Below are positions 1 through 16,366 of a stretch of DNA of 64,000 nucleotides, in pieces. The first letter of the stretch is position 1, and each line of letters opens with the position of its first letter. Origin of the DNA: Blastocatellia bacterium (GTDB lineage Bacteria; Acidobacteriota; Blastocatellia; Pyrinomonadales; Pyrinomonadaceae); assembly GCA_016789265.1 (NCBI GenBank), contig JAEUQK010000013.1, positions 1 to 64,000 of the forward strand, written 5' to 3'. Under the pieces are notes generated by a model. It was not told where the DNA came from. It worked only from the letters and a program-made list of their open reading frames with translations, and ran no database searches. The position numbers were made by a program, and so were the translations under genes.

Positions 1-138
1 ATGGTGATGCCTGGCGACAACATCCAGATGGAGATCACGCTCATCGCACCGATCGCCATGGAAAAGGGACTCCGCTTCGCTATCCGCGAAGGCGGCCGCA
101 CCGTCGGTGCAGGCACCGTGTCCGAGATAGTGGAATAG
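1..138 (+). CDS. tuf: elongation factor Tu, C-terminal end (partial)
   Basis: The window opens inside this gene, and only the last 45 codons are present, ending in TAG. The text [20 protein letters not shown] followed by a Gly-Gly-Arg-Thr-Val-Gly-Ala-Gly segment is the conserved end of domain III of EF-Tu, the GTPase that brings aminoacyl-tRNA to the ribosome. The position before rpmG, tRNA-Trp, secE and nusG is the common bacterial order. The ending is normal, with no sign of damage. The start lies upstream of base 1. Confidence 0.95.
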   Translation: MVMPGDNIQMEITLIAPIAMEKGLRFAIREGGRTVGAGTVSEIVE

Positions 139-151
139 GAAGTTGAGATTT

Positions 152-189
152 CAAATTCCAGGCTCCAGATTCAAGTAATTTGGAATTTG
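152..189 (+). other. inverted repeat between tuf and rpmG
   Basis: CAAATTCCA (152-160) and TGGAATTTG (181-189) form a perfect 9-bp AT-rich stem around a 20-nt loop, just after the tuf stop. No T-run follows, so it is not a classical terminator. It may be a processing or mRNA-stability hairpin. Confidence 0.4.
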
Positions 190-214
190 GGGTTTGGAAT
201 AGGGAATTAAAGCA

Positions 215-367
215 ATGCCGAGAGATAATATCATTTTGCAGTGCACGGAATGCAAAGAGCGCAACTACGTGACGACAAAGAACAAAAAGAACACCCCTAA
301 CAGGCTGGAGTTCAAAAAGTTCTGTCGCCGCTGCCGCTGCCATACACTGCATCGGGAAAACAAATAG
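215..367 (+). CDS. rpmG: 50S ribosomal protein L33
   Basis: A 50-residue basic protein starting [18 protein letters not shown]. It is too short for many ORF callers but typical for bL33. CTEC near residues 10-13 and CRRC near 37-40 are the two CxxC pairs of the zinc-binding form of L33. Length and position between tuf and tRNA-Trp/secE fit the family. It works in the large subunit near the E site. AAAG lies just before the ATG. The Cys-containing version is the zinc-dependent type; no Cys-less paralogue is visible in this window. Confidence 0.95.
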   Translation: MPRDNIILQCTECKERNYVTTKNKKNTPNRLEFKKFCRRCRCHTLHRENK

Positions 368-450
368 TTGGCTGAGCTGGCTGAGTTGCAGAATTTGCAG
401 AGCAGGTACTCTGGAAGATAGGCAACTTAAGGCAACTTCCAACTCGAGAT

Positions 451-526
451 AGGGGTATGGTGTCAATGGTTAGCATGGAGGTCTCCAAAACCTTAGGTCC
501 GGGTTCGAGTCCTGGTACCCCTGCCA
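451..526 (+). tRNA. trnW: tRNA-Trp (anticodon CCA)
   Basis: A full cloverleaf can be folded: acceptor AGGGGTA with TACCCCT, D arm GTGT/GCAT, anticodon stem GAGGT/ACCTT around the loop CTCCAAA (anticodon CCA), and T arm CCGGG-TTCGAGT-CCTGG. The discriminator base is G and the 3' CCA is encoded (524-526). tRNA-Trp directly before secE-nusG is a widespread arrangement, which supports the call. Confidence 0.96.
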
Positions 527-574
527 TTGAAAATGTACGAATGATAGTGGTTTCATTCGAAAGGAGAAAATACC

Positions 575-811
575 GTGTCAGAAGCTGTTGACACTGGCTC
601 AAAAAAAGAAGGTGTCGGCGATTTTATTCGTCATACCCGAGAAGAGCTTGGACGGACATCGTTTCCGTCATCGGAAGACGTGAGAAATACGACGATCATC
701 GTTATCGTCAGTGTTATCTTCTTCGCGATCTATCTGTTTTTGGTCGATCAGGCCTGGGTTTATATCCTTGAGGCCTTGACGTGGCTGGTAAACAAGATCG
801 CCGGCTTCTAA
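575..811 (+). CDS. secE: preprotein translocase subunit SecE
   Basis: A 78-residue protein with a hydrophilic N-terminal part (FIRHTREELGRTSFPSSEDV) and one transmembrane helix at about residues 42-64, the single-TM form of SecE. It clamps SecY in the SecYEG channel of the inner membrane. Start is GTG at 575, chosen because AAGGAG lies 8 nt upstream and no ATG fits. It lies 12 bp before nusG, with which it is almost always paired. Confidence 0.95.
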   Translation: MSEAVDTGSKKEGVGDFIRHTREELGRTSFPSSEDVRNTTIIVIVSVIFFAIYLFLVDQAWVYILEALTWLVNKIAGF

Positions 812-823
812 GGAATTATTGAA

Positions 824-1384
824 ATGAAGCAGTGGTATTTCATCCACACATACTCGGGTCACGAGAATAAGGTTGTTGAGAGCATGAACGCGCGTATCCG
901 CGACATGGAACTTGCCGATCAGATCACAAGCGTATTGCTCCCGAAAGAGAAGGTCGTAGAAAAGCGCGGCAACAAAGAACTTGTTTCCGAACGTATGTTC
1001 TACCCCGGATATGTGCTTGTAGAGATCGAGTGCGACGAAAAGGGCAAGATCCCGGATAACGTTTTTCACGCGATCCGTTCTACGCCGAAGGTCACAGGGT
1101 TTTTGGGCGGAAAGCAGCCGACTCCGCTGACCCAGGCAGAAGTCGACCAGATCGTTCACAATATCGAGGTCGCGACGGAAAAGCCGAAACCGAAATTTTC
1201 GTACGATGTTGGCGAGGTCGTTCGCATCAAGTCCGGCCCTTTCGCGAGCTTTACCGGAAAGGTCGAAGAGGTCAACGAGGACAAGAGCACGCTCAAGGTA
1301 TCGATCACAATTTTCGGCCGCTCGACGCCGTATGAATTGGGGTTTTTGGAAGTGGAAAAGGTCACTTTCGCAGAGGAAGATTAA
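824..1384 (+). CDS. nusG: transcription termination/antitermination factor NusG
   Basis: A 186-residue protein with the usual two-domain plan. The NGN domain (about residues 1-115) starts [17 protein letters not shown], and the C-terminal KOW domain (about 130-180) contains [18 protein letters not shown]. NusG binds the RNA polymerase clamp and links it to Rho or to ribosomal protein S10. Length is normal. It is co-directional with secE (12 bp) and rplK (41 bp), a classic operon. Confidence 0.97.
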   Translation: MKQWYFIHTYSGHENKVVESMNARIRDMELADQITSVLLPKEKVVEKRGNKELVSERMFYPGYVLVEIECDEKGKIPDNVFHAIRSTPKVTGFLGGKQPTPLTQAEVDQIVHNIEVATEKPKPKFSYDVGEVVRIKSGPFASFTGKVEEVNEDKSTLKVSITIFGRSTPYELGFLEVEKVTFAEED

Positions 1385-1393
1385 TGAGGACAT

Positions 1394-1410
1394 TCCCGGC
1401 ATTGCCGGGA
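1394..1410 (+). other. intercistronic hairpin nusG-rplK
   Basis: TCCCGGC-ATT-GCCGGGA forms a compact perfect 7-bp GC-rich hairpin in the 41-nt spacer. No T-run follows, so termination is unlikely. It could stabilise mRNA or contribute to the L1-responsive leader that often precedes rplK (inference). Confidence 0.4.
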
Positions 1411-1425
1411 TCGTAAATCGAAAAA

Positions 1426-1854
1426 ATGGCAAAGAAGATAGAAGGTTATATTAAATTACAGATCCCTGCCGGCAAGGCGAATCCGGCACCGCCGATCGGC
1501 CCTGCTTTGGGCCAGCACGGCGTCAACATCATGGAGTTCTGCAAGGCGTTCAACGCCAAGACGCAGAATGACGACCCGGATATGAAAATTCCGGTCGTGA
1601 TCACTGTCTATGCGGACCGCTCGTTCTCCTTTGAGACCAAGACGCCGCCCGCAGGCGACCTTCTTCGCAAGGCGGCAGGCATTCCGAAGGGATCGGGTAA
1701 GCCGAACAAGGAAAAGGTCGGAACCATCTCGCGCGAAAAGATCCGCGAGATCGCAGAAAAGAAATTGCAGGACCTCAATACCACCAATATTGAGTCCGCA
1801 ATGAGAACCATCGAAGGAACTGCTAAGTCGATGGGTCTTACGATCGAAGGATAG
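1426..1854 (+). CDS. rplK: 50S ribosomal protein L11
   Basis: A 142-residue protein that matches uL11 along its full length. The N-terminal part ([20 protein letters not shown]) holds the proline pair at the contact to the GTPase centre. The C-terminal part ([14 protein letters not shown]) is the domain that binds 23S rRNA. L11 forms the base of the L7/L12 stalk and is needed for the RelA response. Start ATG at 1426 gives [11 protein letters not shown] as in homologues. Confidence 0.97.
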   Translation: MAKKIEGYIKLQIPAGKANPAPPIGPALGQHGVNIMEFCKAFNAKTQNDDPDMKIPVVITVYADRSFSFETKTPPAGDLLRKAAGIPKGSGKPNKEKVGTISREKIREIAEKKLQDLNTTNIESAMRTIEGTAKSMGLTIEG

Positions 1855-1881
1855 GCATCGCCCATCTTTCGTGGTTAGGGA

Positions 1882-1898
1882 GAACGACAAAGTCGTTC
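1882..1898 (+). other. hairpin upstream of rplA
   Basis: GAACGAC-AAA-GTCGTTC is a perfect 7-bp stem 19 nt before the rplA start and just before its strong ribosome-binding site (GGAGGT). Its position could let it control rplA translation. L1 is known to bind its own mRNA, but in E. coli the site is upstream of rplK, so this is only a candidate. Confidence 0.4.
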
Positions 1899-1917
1899 GT
1901 TAATACCTGGAGGTAAA

Positions 1918-2610
1918 ATGAAAAGAGGAAAGAAATATCTTGCCGCGCTTGAAAAGATAGAGCCGGGCAAGAAGCACACCCTTGACGAAGCGATCGCTAA
2001 ATTGAAAGATATCGCTTTCGCAAAGTTCGATGAAACAGTAGAACTGACGATGTGGCTCGGCGTCGATCCGCGTAAAGCGGATCAGCTCGTTCGCGGCACC
2101 ATCGTCCTGCCCCACGGCCTCGGCGGAGCCGCCAAGAAGGTCGTCGTTATCGCCCAAGGCGACAAGATCAAGGAAGCCGAAGAAGCCGGTGCCGATATGG
2201 CCGGCGGCGACGATATTGTCGAAAAGATCAAGGGCGGATGGCTCGATTTTGATGCGCTCATCGCGACCCCCGACATGATGGGTAAGGTCGGCCAGTTGGG
2301 TAAGGTTCTTGGCCCCCGCGGCCTGATGCCGAACCCGAAGACGGGCACCGTCACGATGGACGTTAAGACTGCCATCGAGGAAACCAAGGCTGGTAAGGTC
2401 GAATACCGCGTGGATAAGACCGGCGTCATTCACTCGCCAGTAGGGAAGGTTTCTTTCGATCCCGCAAAATTGCAGGAAAACACACGAGTTTTGATCAATG
2501 CGGTCATCAAGGCAAAGCCGACGACCGCCAAGGGCCGTTATCTGAAAAAGATCAATCTGGCAGCTACGATGAGCCCGGGCGTTCTGCTCGATGAGCTCGC
2601 ATACGTTTAA
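1918..2610 (+). CDS. rplA: 50S ribosomal protein L1
   Basis: A 230-residue protein with the uL1 core: [20 protein letters not shown] at the start, the [15 protein letters not shown] loop near residues 125-140, and the conserved end with [10 protein letters not shown]1 forms the mobile stalk at the E site and is commonly the autogenous repressor of rplK-rplA. GGAGGT 6 nt before the ATG is an excellent ribosome-binding site. The rplJ gene follows after only 22 bp. Confidence 0.97.
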   Translation: MKRGKKYLAALEKIEPGKKHTLDEAIAKLKDIAFAKFDETVELTMWLGVDPRKADQLVRGTIVLPHGLGGAAKKVVVIAQGDKIKEAEEAGADMAGGDDIVEKIKGGWLDFDALIATPDMMGKVGQLGKVLGPRGLMPNPKTGTVTMDVKTAIEETKAGKVEYRVDKTGVIHSPVGKVSFDPAKLQENTRVLINAVIKAKPTTAKGRYLKKINLAATMSPGVLLDELAYV

Positions 2611-2632
2611 TTGGTGAGGTGCGAATAGAAAG

Positions 2633-3292
2633 ATGAAATCAAGAGAAACAAAACAAAGAGACCTCGACGCCCTCACAGCTTCGCTTGCGAATTCTACCTC
2701 GGCAATGATCGTCAGCTTTAGCAAACTGACCGTTGCCAAGGACATCGAATTTCGCAACAACCTGCGTGAGGCGGGTGCAAAATATCAGGTCGTAAAGAAC
2801 ACGTTGGCTCGTATCGCCGTCAAAGGCACCGATTTCGAGCAGGCAAGCGATGCCTTCAAAGGCGTTACCGCGATCGCCTGGACCGATGGAGACCCCGTCG
2901 TCCTTTCTAAGGCCGTCTCGAAGTTCATGAAGGACAACGCCGACCACTACTCGTTCAAGAGCGGTGTGGTCGATGGCAAGTTGGTCGATCTTCAACAGCT
3001 CACGACGATCGCAAGCCTGCCGTCCAAAGAAGAGCTTATTTCCAAGCTTCTCTATGTGATCAATGCTCAGGCACAGCGTATCGTTACCGTGATCAACGCG
3101 GTGCCGCGTGACCTGGCGGTCGTCATCAAGCAGATCGGAGAAAAGGATCCCGCTTCTCGCGGCGGTTCTGCAGCTCCCGCGGCAAAGACTGAGGAGACGG
3201 TCGAAGCAGCTCCGGCTGAAGAGACCCCGGCGGCGGAAACACCCGCTGCGGAAGAAGGATCAGCAGCTGAGGCCGAAGAGAAGTCAGAATAG
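2633..3292 (+). CDS. rplJ: 50S ribosomal protein L10 with acidic Ala/Glu/Pro-rich tail
   Basis: Residues 1 to about 170 are a normal uL10: N-terminal rRNA-binding domain (MKSRETKQRDLDALTASLAN) and the C-terminal helix that carries L7/L12 dimers. The protein is 219 residues, against about 165-175 in most bacteria. The extra 45 or so residues are low complexity (Ala, Pro and Glu, ending EEKSE). Only 22 bp separate it from rplA, so there is no room for the usual L10 leader upstream. A long structured spacer follows instead. The extension resembles the acidic tails of archaeal/eukaryotic stalk proteins only in composition. Confidence 0.95.
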   Translation: MKSRETKQRDLDALTASLANSTSAMIVSFSKLTVAKDIEFRNNLREAGAKYQVVKNTLARIAVKGTDFEQASDAFKGVTAIAWTDGDPVVLSKAVSKFMKDNADHYSFKSGVVDGKLVDLQQLTTIASLPSKEELISKLLYVINAQAQRIVTVINAVPRDLAVVIKQIGEKDPASRGGSAAPAAKTEETVEAAPAEETPAAETPAAEEGSAAEAEEKSE

Positions 3293-3300
3293 AGTTTTAG

Positions 3301-3512
3301 TTCAGAGTGCGCGATCGATCGCGTACGCCACAGGTTGCGCCGGAGATCGCACACTCTGAACCGAAAAAGCCGTACTCAAGGAAAACGAGCCGGGTGATTT
3401 GTCAGGTCACCTGTGCTGCTCGGGCCGGAACGATCGGAGATGCAACCTGGTCATAAGGCCCCGTGGGTTCTAGCGGCTGACACTAACAACGGAGCACTTT
3501 TGAACCGTGCTC
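3301..3512 (+). promoter_or_regulatory. structured spacer RNA between rplJ and rplL
   Basis: The 257-bp spacer holds several inverted repeats. 3301-3316 pairs with 3345-3360 in a 16-nt stem with one mismatch. CGAGC (3386-3390) pairs with GCTCG (3418-3422) around an inner GGTGA/TCACC helix. GGGCC (3422-3426) can pair with GGCCC (3457-3461), overlapping the previous helix by one base. GAGCAC (3492-3497) pairs with GTGCTC (3507-3512). No T-run follows the last hairpin. Since L10 autoregulatory leaders normally sit before rplJ and there is no space there, this may be a displaced L10/L12-responsive element or a processing site. The fold was done by hand. Confidence 0.5.
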
Positions 3513-3549
3513 TAAACACAGAACCCGAACAGGAGATAGATAAAAAGTC

Positions 3550-3942
3550 ATGGCAATCACAAAAGACGATGTAGTCGAATATTTGAAGGGAATGACGCTT
3601 CTCGAAGCGTCTGAATTGGTCAAGGAACTCGAAGAGGTCTTCGGAGTTTCGGCAGCTGCGGCTGCGGCACCGGTAATGGTGGCTGCTGCTGGTGCCGGCG
3701 ATGCCGGTGCTGCTGCGGCAGAAGAGAAGGATTCGTTTGACGTTATCCTTACCGGCGCCGGCGGCAACAAGATCGCGGTTATCAAGGTTGTCCGCGAAGT
3801 CGTCGCCGGACTTGGCCTCAAGGAAGCCAAAGACCTTGTTGACGGCGCTCCGAAACCGCTCAAAGAAGGCGTTTCGAAGGACGAGGCCGAAGAGATCAAG
3901 GCCAAACTTACCGAAGCCGGGGCAACGGTCGAGGTCAAATAG
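3550..3942 (+). CDS. rplL: 50S ribosomal protein L7/L12
   Basis: A 130-residue protein with the bL12 plan: N-terminal dimerisation helices ([20 protein letters not shown]), an Ala/Gly-rich hinge at about residues 36-58, and the C-terminal domain that recruits translation GTPases ([20 protein letters not shown]). The family is usually 120-130 residues long, so this is full length. AGGAGATAG lies before the start. The gene stands 257 bp from rplJ and 428 bp from rpoB, unusually isolated for this operon. Confidence 0.97.
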   Translation: MAITKDDVVEYLKGMTLLEASELVKELEEVFGVSAAAAAAPVMVAAAGAGDAGAAAAEEKDSFDVILTGAGGNKIAVIKVVREVVAGLGLKEAKDLVDGAPKPLKEGVSKDEAEEIKAKLTEAGATVEVK

Positions 3943-3954
3943 TTTGACGCTTCA

Positions 3955-3996
3955 ATCGTTCGGGGCGTGCAGGATGTTTTGCATGCCTCGAACGAT
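3955..3996 (+). other. 17-bp hairpin downstream of rplL
   Basis: 3955-3971 pairs with 3980-3996 in a 17-bp stem with two G-T wobbles and an 8-nt loop (GGATGTTT), beginning 12 nt after the rplL stop. No T-run follows, so it does not look like an intrinsic terminator. In E. coli the rplL-rpoB spacer holds an attenuator and an RNase III processing site. A long helix here would suit an RNase III site (inference). Confidence 0.55.
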
Positions 3997-4007
3997 CTCT
4001 AAGAAAT

Positions 4008-4036
4008 TTGCTATTGGTAACAAGTATTGTTACACT
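4008..4036 (+). promoter_or_regulatory. candidate internal promoter for rpoB-rpoC
   Basis: TTGCTA (4008-4013) and TACACT (4031-4036) are spaced by 17 bp and match four of six bases of each sigma-70 consensus box. They follow the hairpin after rplL. Transcription would start near 4043 and give a leader of about 330 nt before rpoB. Prediction by eye only. Confidence 0.4.
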
Positions 4037-4198
4037 GAGTGATAGGCTTCGGGAAAAGTGGTGCTCTTAAGCCGTCGAATTGGTCGGCAAACATCTCGTT
4101 TATCGTTGGATAAAAAGGGGTTAGGGCAGTCTTTCTCGCTATTTAACGGAGAGTTGGTGTCTTTTTCGGCACTCTCGGAAAATTTTAATTACGACGCA

Positions 4199-4317
4199 TA
4201 ACTGCTCGAAAAGCGGTCTGGGAATAGTATGCCCAAGGCCGCGTTTGCCGTCTTTCCGAAACGTTGCAGCTGGTCGAGGAGCCGTTTTTACACGGGAATC
4301 CTAGCAGTTAAAGACGG
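4199..4317 (+). ncRNA. candidate structured leader of rpoB (pseudoknot-like)
   Basis: This stretch of the 428-bp gene-free spacer before rpoB contains TAACTGCT (4199-4206), which pairs perfectly with AGCAGTTA (4303-4310), and CCGTCTTT (4248-4255), which pairs perfectly with AAAGACGG (4310-4317). The two 3' strands are contiguous, sharing one base, and the helices cross, so they form either an H-type pseudoknot or mutually exclusive helices. Inside lies a 10-bp hairpin: GCGGTC (4213-4218) with GGCCGC (4237-4242), continued by TGGG/CCCA around a 9-nt loop. The rest of the spacer (4037-4198, 4318-4370) shows no ORF. The fold and any function are inference. Confidence 0.4.
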
Positions 4318-4370
4318 ATAAATCAACAGGTATTTTATCGCCACGGCGAGCTATCAGGGTTATCAAAAAT

Positions 4371-8825
<4,455 letters not shown>

Positions 8826-8843
8826 CAGTCTACAAAGTCGCGA

Positions 8844-8877
8844 AAGTCTGGCAAGCCTTGGAAGACTTGCCAGACTT
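8844..8877 (+). other. intercistronic hairpin rpoB-rpoC
   Basis: AAGTCTGGCAAG (8844-8855) and CTTGCCAGACTT (8866-8877) form a perfect 12-bp stem with a 10-nt loop. No T-run follows, so readthrough into rpoC is expected. Partial copies of the same motif follow (CAGACTTCC at 8889-8897), so the spacer is internally repetitive. Confidence 0.5.
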
Positions 8878-8914
8878 CCCGGACCGAACAGACTTCCTGG
8901 ACTAACGGAGATTT

Positions 8915-13207
<4,293 letters not shown>

Positions 13208-13280
13208 TTCACTACTTTCGTAACGAAGCGTCTGCGCCCATATGCCGAATTAAGGCAAGGATCGCGGAACTGTATTAGAG

Positions 13281-13318
13281 CCGGGGAATGGATCGATTCC
13301 CCGGTCTTTTTGTTTTTT
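13281..13318 (+). terminator. intrinsic terminator after rpoC
   Basis: CCGGGGAAT-GGATCG-ATTCCCCGG is a perfect 9-bp stem followed by TCTTTTTGTTTTTT. It ends the long ribosomal/polymerase operon. The remaining bases to 13497, between this terminator and the convergent peptidase gene, hold only short ORFs without a start signal or recognisable content. Confidence 0.93.
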
Positions 13319-13497
13319 GGTACTTTACTCTAAAGTCGCGTGGGATTCTGAAGGTCGATCACCTGTATGCGATACGGATATTCGGAGTACCGCTGGCAGT
13401 TGTGTGATTCCAATGCGCGCGGTTATCTATCCATGTCAGAATCGACGGCCTATATGGTCCTTACAGTACACCTCTATTGGCGGTTGCGATCGCTGCG

Positions 13498-15522
13498 TTA
13501 CCAGATCGAACATGCATTAGTGCGTACCATCGTTTGTCCGGTCTTACAGCCGAAGGCGGCTGCGAACTGAGGCATATTTGAAAGTGGTCCGTTCACGCGC
13601 CATCGGGGCAGCGAATGCGGGTTGCCCTTAACTTGCGTCCGTTCGGCTTCCGGCGTGTATTTGCCCGCCCAGACCTGTGCCCACCCAAGGAAGAAACGCT
13701 GTTCGGGCGTGAATCCGTCGATCTTGCCTAGTTTCTTCTTTCCCTGGAGCGAACGCATATACGCATCGTAGGCAACCGTCAAACCGGCGAAATCGCCAAT
13801 GTTCTCGCCAAGTGTGAGTTTGCCGTTGATGAACAGTCCGGGCTGAACTTCGTAGCCATTGAACTGATCGACGACGCAAGCCGCACGCTGTTCGAACTTC
13901 TCACGGTCGACGGATGTCCACCACATTTTCAGATTTCCGTCGGCGTCAAAGCGGCTTCCCGAATCGTCGAATCCGTGCGTTATCTCGTGGCCGATGACGC
14001 CGCCGATCGCGCCATAATTGATGGCGTCGTCAGCTTCGAAATTGAAGAACGGCGGCTGCAGTATACCGGCCGGAAACGTGATGACGTTATCCAGCGGATT
14101 GTAAGAAGCATTGACCGTCGGAGGGCTAAATCCCCATCGCGTTTTGTCGCGGGGTTTGCCGAGATCTTCAAAATTTCGCTTGATCTGAAACTTGTTCGAC
14201 CGGATCATGTTCGCCGCGTATGAATCACGTTTTATCTCGAGCCCTTTGTAGCCGCGAAGAACATCCGGATATCCGATCTTGCGCTTGAAAGTCGAAAGCT
14301 TGTTCTGCGCTTGCGACTTCGTTTCTGAACTCATCCATTCGAGGCCGTTGATTCGGTCTTTCATCGCCGCCATCAAATTGTCGATTAGCACGTTCATGCG
14401 GGCCTTTGCTTCGGGCTTGAACACACGAGCCGCGTATTCCATTCCAAGCGCCTCGCCTAGTGCACCGTCGGTCGCCTGCACGCACTGTTTCCAACGCGGC
14501 TGGCGTTCCTTGGCGCCGCTGAGATACTTACCGAAGAAGTTGAAGTTCTCGTCTGCAAATGCTTTCGGCAGGCCCTGAGCCGCTGAGTTTACAAGCATCC
14601 AGCGAAGATAGGTTTTCCAATCGTCGATAGAAACTTCGCCGATCATCGCGTTCATTTCCGTAAAGAACTTAGCAGGTGCCATGTTCACATCGGCGATCGC
14701 AGGGACACCGCGCTCTGACGTGTAAGCTGACCACGAAAAATTCGGAGTTAATTTCTGGGCAGCATCGAACGTGATCTTGTTGTAATTGTTGTCGGGATTA
14801 CGACGCTCGACCGGGGTGAGAGAAGCGTTTGCAAGCCGGGTCTGGATCTCCATTACTTTTGCCGCGTCGGCCGTTGCCTTGTCGGCATCGTCGCCCAACA
14901 GCTTGAACATATTCGTCATATGCTCTACGAACTTGCCGCGTGTCTCGACGGACTTCGCGTCTGTCTGTGTGTAATAGTCGCGATTGGGAAGCGAGATGCC
15001 GCCTTGCCCGGCATTGATCAGGACCGCATTTGAGTCTTTTAGGTCCGGACCCGCTCCGAATCCGAACACCGCAGGAATACCATTGTCGTGAAACCAGGCG
15101 ATCACCCGCTGAAGATCTTCTTTTGAGTTCACCTCATCTATCTTCTGCAGAAACGGCTTGATCGGATCCGTGCCTGCTTTTTCTATCCCGGCTTCGTCCA
15201 TGCAGGTCGCATAGAAATCGCCGATCAACTGATCGTTCGAACCAGTGGCGGACTTCCTCTTAGATGCCGTTTCAAGAACTTCCTTAAGTATCACATTGTT
15301 GCGGTCGGCGAGAATATTGAATGTTCCCCAACGCGATTCCGATGCCGGTATCTCGGTCTTCTTCAGCCATCCGCCGTTGGCATACTGGAAGAAATCCATG
15401 CAGGCGTCTGCCGCTCGGTCCATATTGGCAGTATCAAAGCCCTTGCTCTGAGCCAGAGCCGAAATGCCGAGGGTCACCAGCATCAAGGCGGAGAAGGCCG
15501 GGCGCATTTTTCGAATGTTCAT
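13498..15522 (-). CDS. M13 family zinc metallopeptidase (neprilysin/PepO-like), secreted
   Basis: A 674-residue protein with a signal peptide (MNIRKMRPAFSALMLVTLGI, ending ALAQS). Residues 30-400 are the M13 N-terminal domain (MDFFQYANGGWL). The catalytic part has NPLDNVITFPAGILQPPFF, the zinc motif HEITH (512-516), and ENIGD (573-577) with the third zinc ligand Glu573. It ends CSIW, like the family's conserved C-terminus. It should cleave oligopeptides in the periplasm or outside. AGGAG lies 6 nt before the ATG. It is convergent with rpoC and appears to be a single-gene unit. Confidence 0.95.
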   Translation of the reverse strand: MNIRKMRPAFSALMLVTLGISALAQSKGFDTANMDRAADACMDFFQYANGGWLKKTEIPASESRWGTFNILADRNNVILKEVLETASKRKSATGSNDQLIGDFYATCMDEAGIEKAGTDPIKPFLQKIDEVNSKEDLQRVIAWFHDNGIPAVFGFGAGPDLKDSNAVLINAGQGGISLPNRDYYTQTDAKSVETRGKFVEHMTNMFKLLGDDADKATADAAKVMEIQTRLANASLTPVERRNPDNNYNKITFDAAQKLTPNFSWSAYTSERGVPAIADVNMAPAKFFTEMNAMIGEVSIDDWKTYLRWMLVNSAAQGLPKAFADENFNFFGKYLSGAKERQPRWKQCVQATDGALGEALGMEYAARVFKPEAKARMNVLIDNLMAAMKDRINGLEWMSSETKSQAQNKLSTFKRKIGYPDVLRGYKGLEIKRDSYAANMIRSNKFQIKRNFEDLGKPRDKTRWGFSPPTVNASYNPLDNVITFPAGILQPPFFNFEADDAINYGAIGGVIGHEITHGFDDSGSRFDADGNLKMWWTSVDREKFEQRAACVVDQFNGYEVQPGLFINGKLTLGENIGDFAGLTVAYDAYMRSLQGKKKLGKIDGFTPEQRFFLGWAQVWAGKYTPEAERTQVKGNPHSLPRWRVNGPLSNMPQFAAAFGCKTGQTMVRTNACSIW

Positions 15523-15619
15523 GATTAGCTCCTATGATGTTTTCAATTTGTACGGAGAGCGAGAAAATAGGTTTTACCGGTTTTCGGACCAAACAACTGC
15601 CAAGGGCGAATATTCCCGA

Positions 15620-16366
15620 TCATATCACGGGGATAAACCGATCCATCACTTTCAAACGCAGTTCCGATGCAAGTTCCTTGCGATCAGGATTTACCACGGG
15701 TTTGTCGCCGAAATTCATCACTGCGGTAAACCGTTTTACTGCGAGCAGTTTCAGCATGTGATTCAGAAACGGCGTATCGTCCCACCAGCAGATACATTCG
15801 CTTGGCGGCAGCTCTCCTTCGGGAGTACGGTAACTGATCGAAACGTACGAGACCGGCGTGTCTGTCTTAGCTGCAAACTCGAGAAACGACGAATTGAAGG
15901 GAAGGACTTCTTCACCTTTTGTACTCGTGCCTTCCGGAAAAACGATCACGCCTTCTCCGCGGTCGAGTGCTTCGATCACCTCGGAACCGGCACGCGGAAT
16001 ATCGCGGCGCTTCTCGCGGTTGACAAAGATCGTTCCCATATTTCGGATCATCTTGCCGGCCATAAACCAGTCGCTTATCTCGTGTTTTGCTACGTACACT
16101 CCTTTGACGACCGAACGGATCGCTGGAATATCGATGTAGCCGAGATGGTTGCTTACAAGAAAGAAAGGCGGTTTGGGCGGCGTCCCGATCACTTCGATCT
16201 GCATACCGCAAATTCGGACAAAAGCTTTTGACCAGTTATCAAACGTTAATTGCCGCCAATACTGTTTGTTCGGTATAACCGGACGAAGAATGAACCAAAG
16301 AGCATAAACCCCGATGGTCGCGGAAAGGAGCAGCACGAATCGGAATAAAGCTCTAAGGTTCCTCAT
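15620..16366 (-). CDS. plsC: 1-acyl-sn-glycerol-3-phosphate acyltransferase
   Basis: A 248-residue membrane-bound acyltransferase. A hydrophobic segment covers about residues 6-28. NHLGYID (Asn73, His74, Asp79) is the HX4D catalytic motif and FPEGT (143-147) binds glycerol phosphate. It transfers an acyl group to lysophosphatidic acid to give phosphatidic acid. The start at 16366 was chosen over an upstream in-frame codon at 16429 because it begins with MRNLRALFRF before the membrane segment and overlaps the preceding gene by 14 bp, suggesting coupling. It is the last gene of a three-gene unit with the TonB_C protein and the HD hydrolase. Confidence 0.92.
   Translation of the reverse strand: MRNLRALFRFVLLLSATIGVYALWFILRPVIPNKQYWRQLTFDNWSKAFVRICGMQIEVIGTPPKPPFFLVSNHLGYIDIPAIRSVVKGVYVAKHEISDWFMAGKMIRNMGTIFVNREKRRDIPRAGSEVIEALDRGEGVIVFPEGTSTKGEEVLPFNSSFLEFAAKTDTPVSYVSISYRTPEGELPPSECICWWDDTPFLNHMLKLLAVKRFTAVMNFGDKPVVNPDRKELASELRLKVMDRFIPVI

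Noticed and set aside
80..466. 128-residue ORF on the minus strand across tuf, rpmG and tRNA-Trp
   Set aside because: It runs antisense to real genes and a tRNA; composition is Cys/Leu-rich and unlike a protein.
668..1432. 254-residue minus-strand ORF opposite secE and nusG
   Set aside because: Antisense shadow of nusG; no ribosome-binding site and no recognisable motif.
1900..2760. 286-residue minus-strand ORF opposite rplA
   Set aside because: Antisense shadow of a conserved ribosomal gene.
13317..13570. Two short + strand ORFs after the rpoC terminator
   Set aside because: No ribosome-binding site, no known pattern, and they run into the peptidase gene.
15464..16231. 255-residue + strand ORF opposite plsC and the M13 gene start
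   Set aside because: Antisense to two recognised genes.
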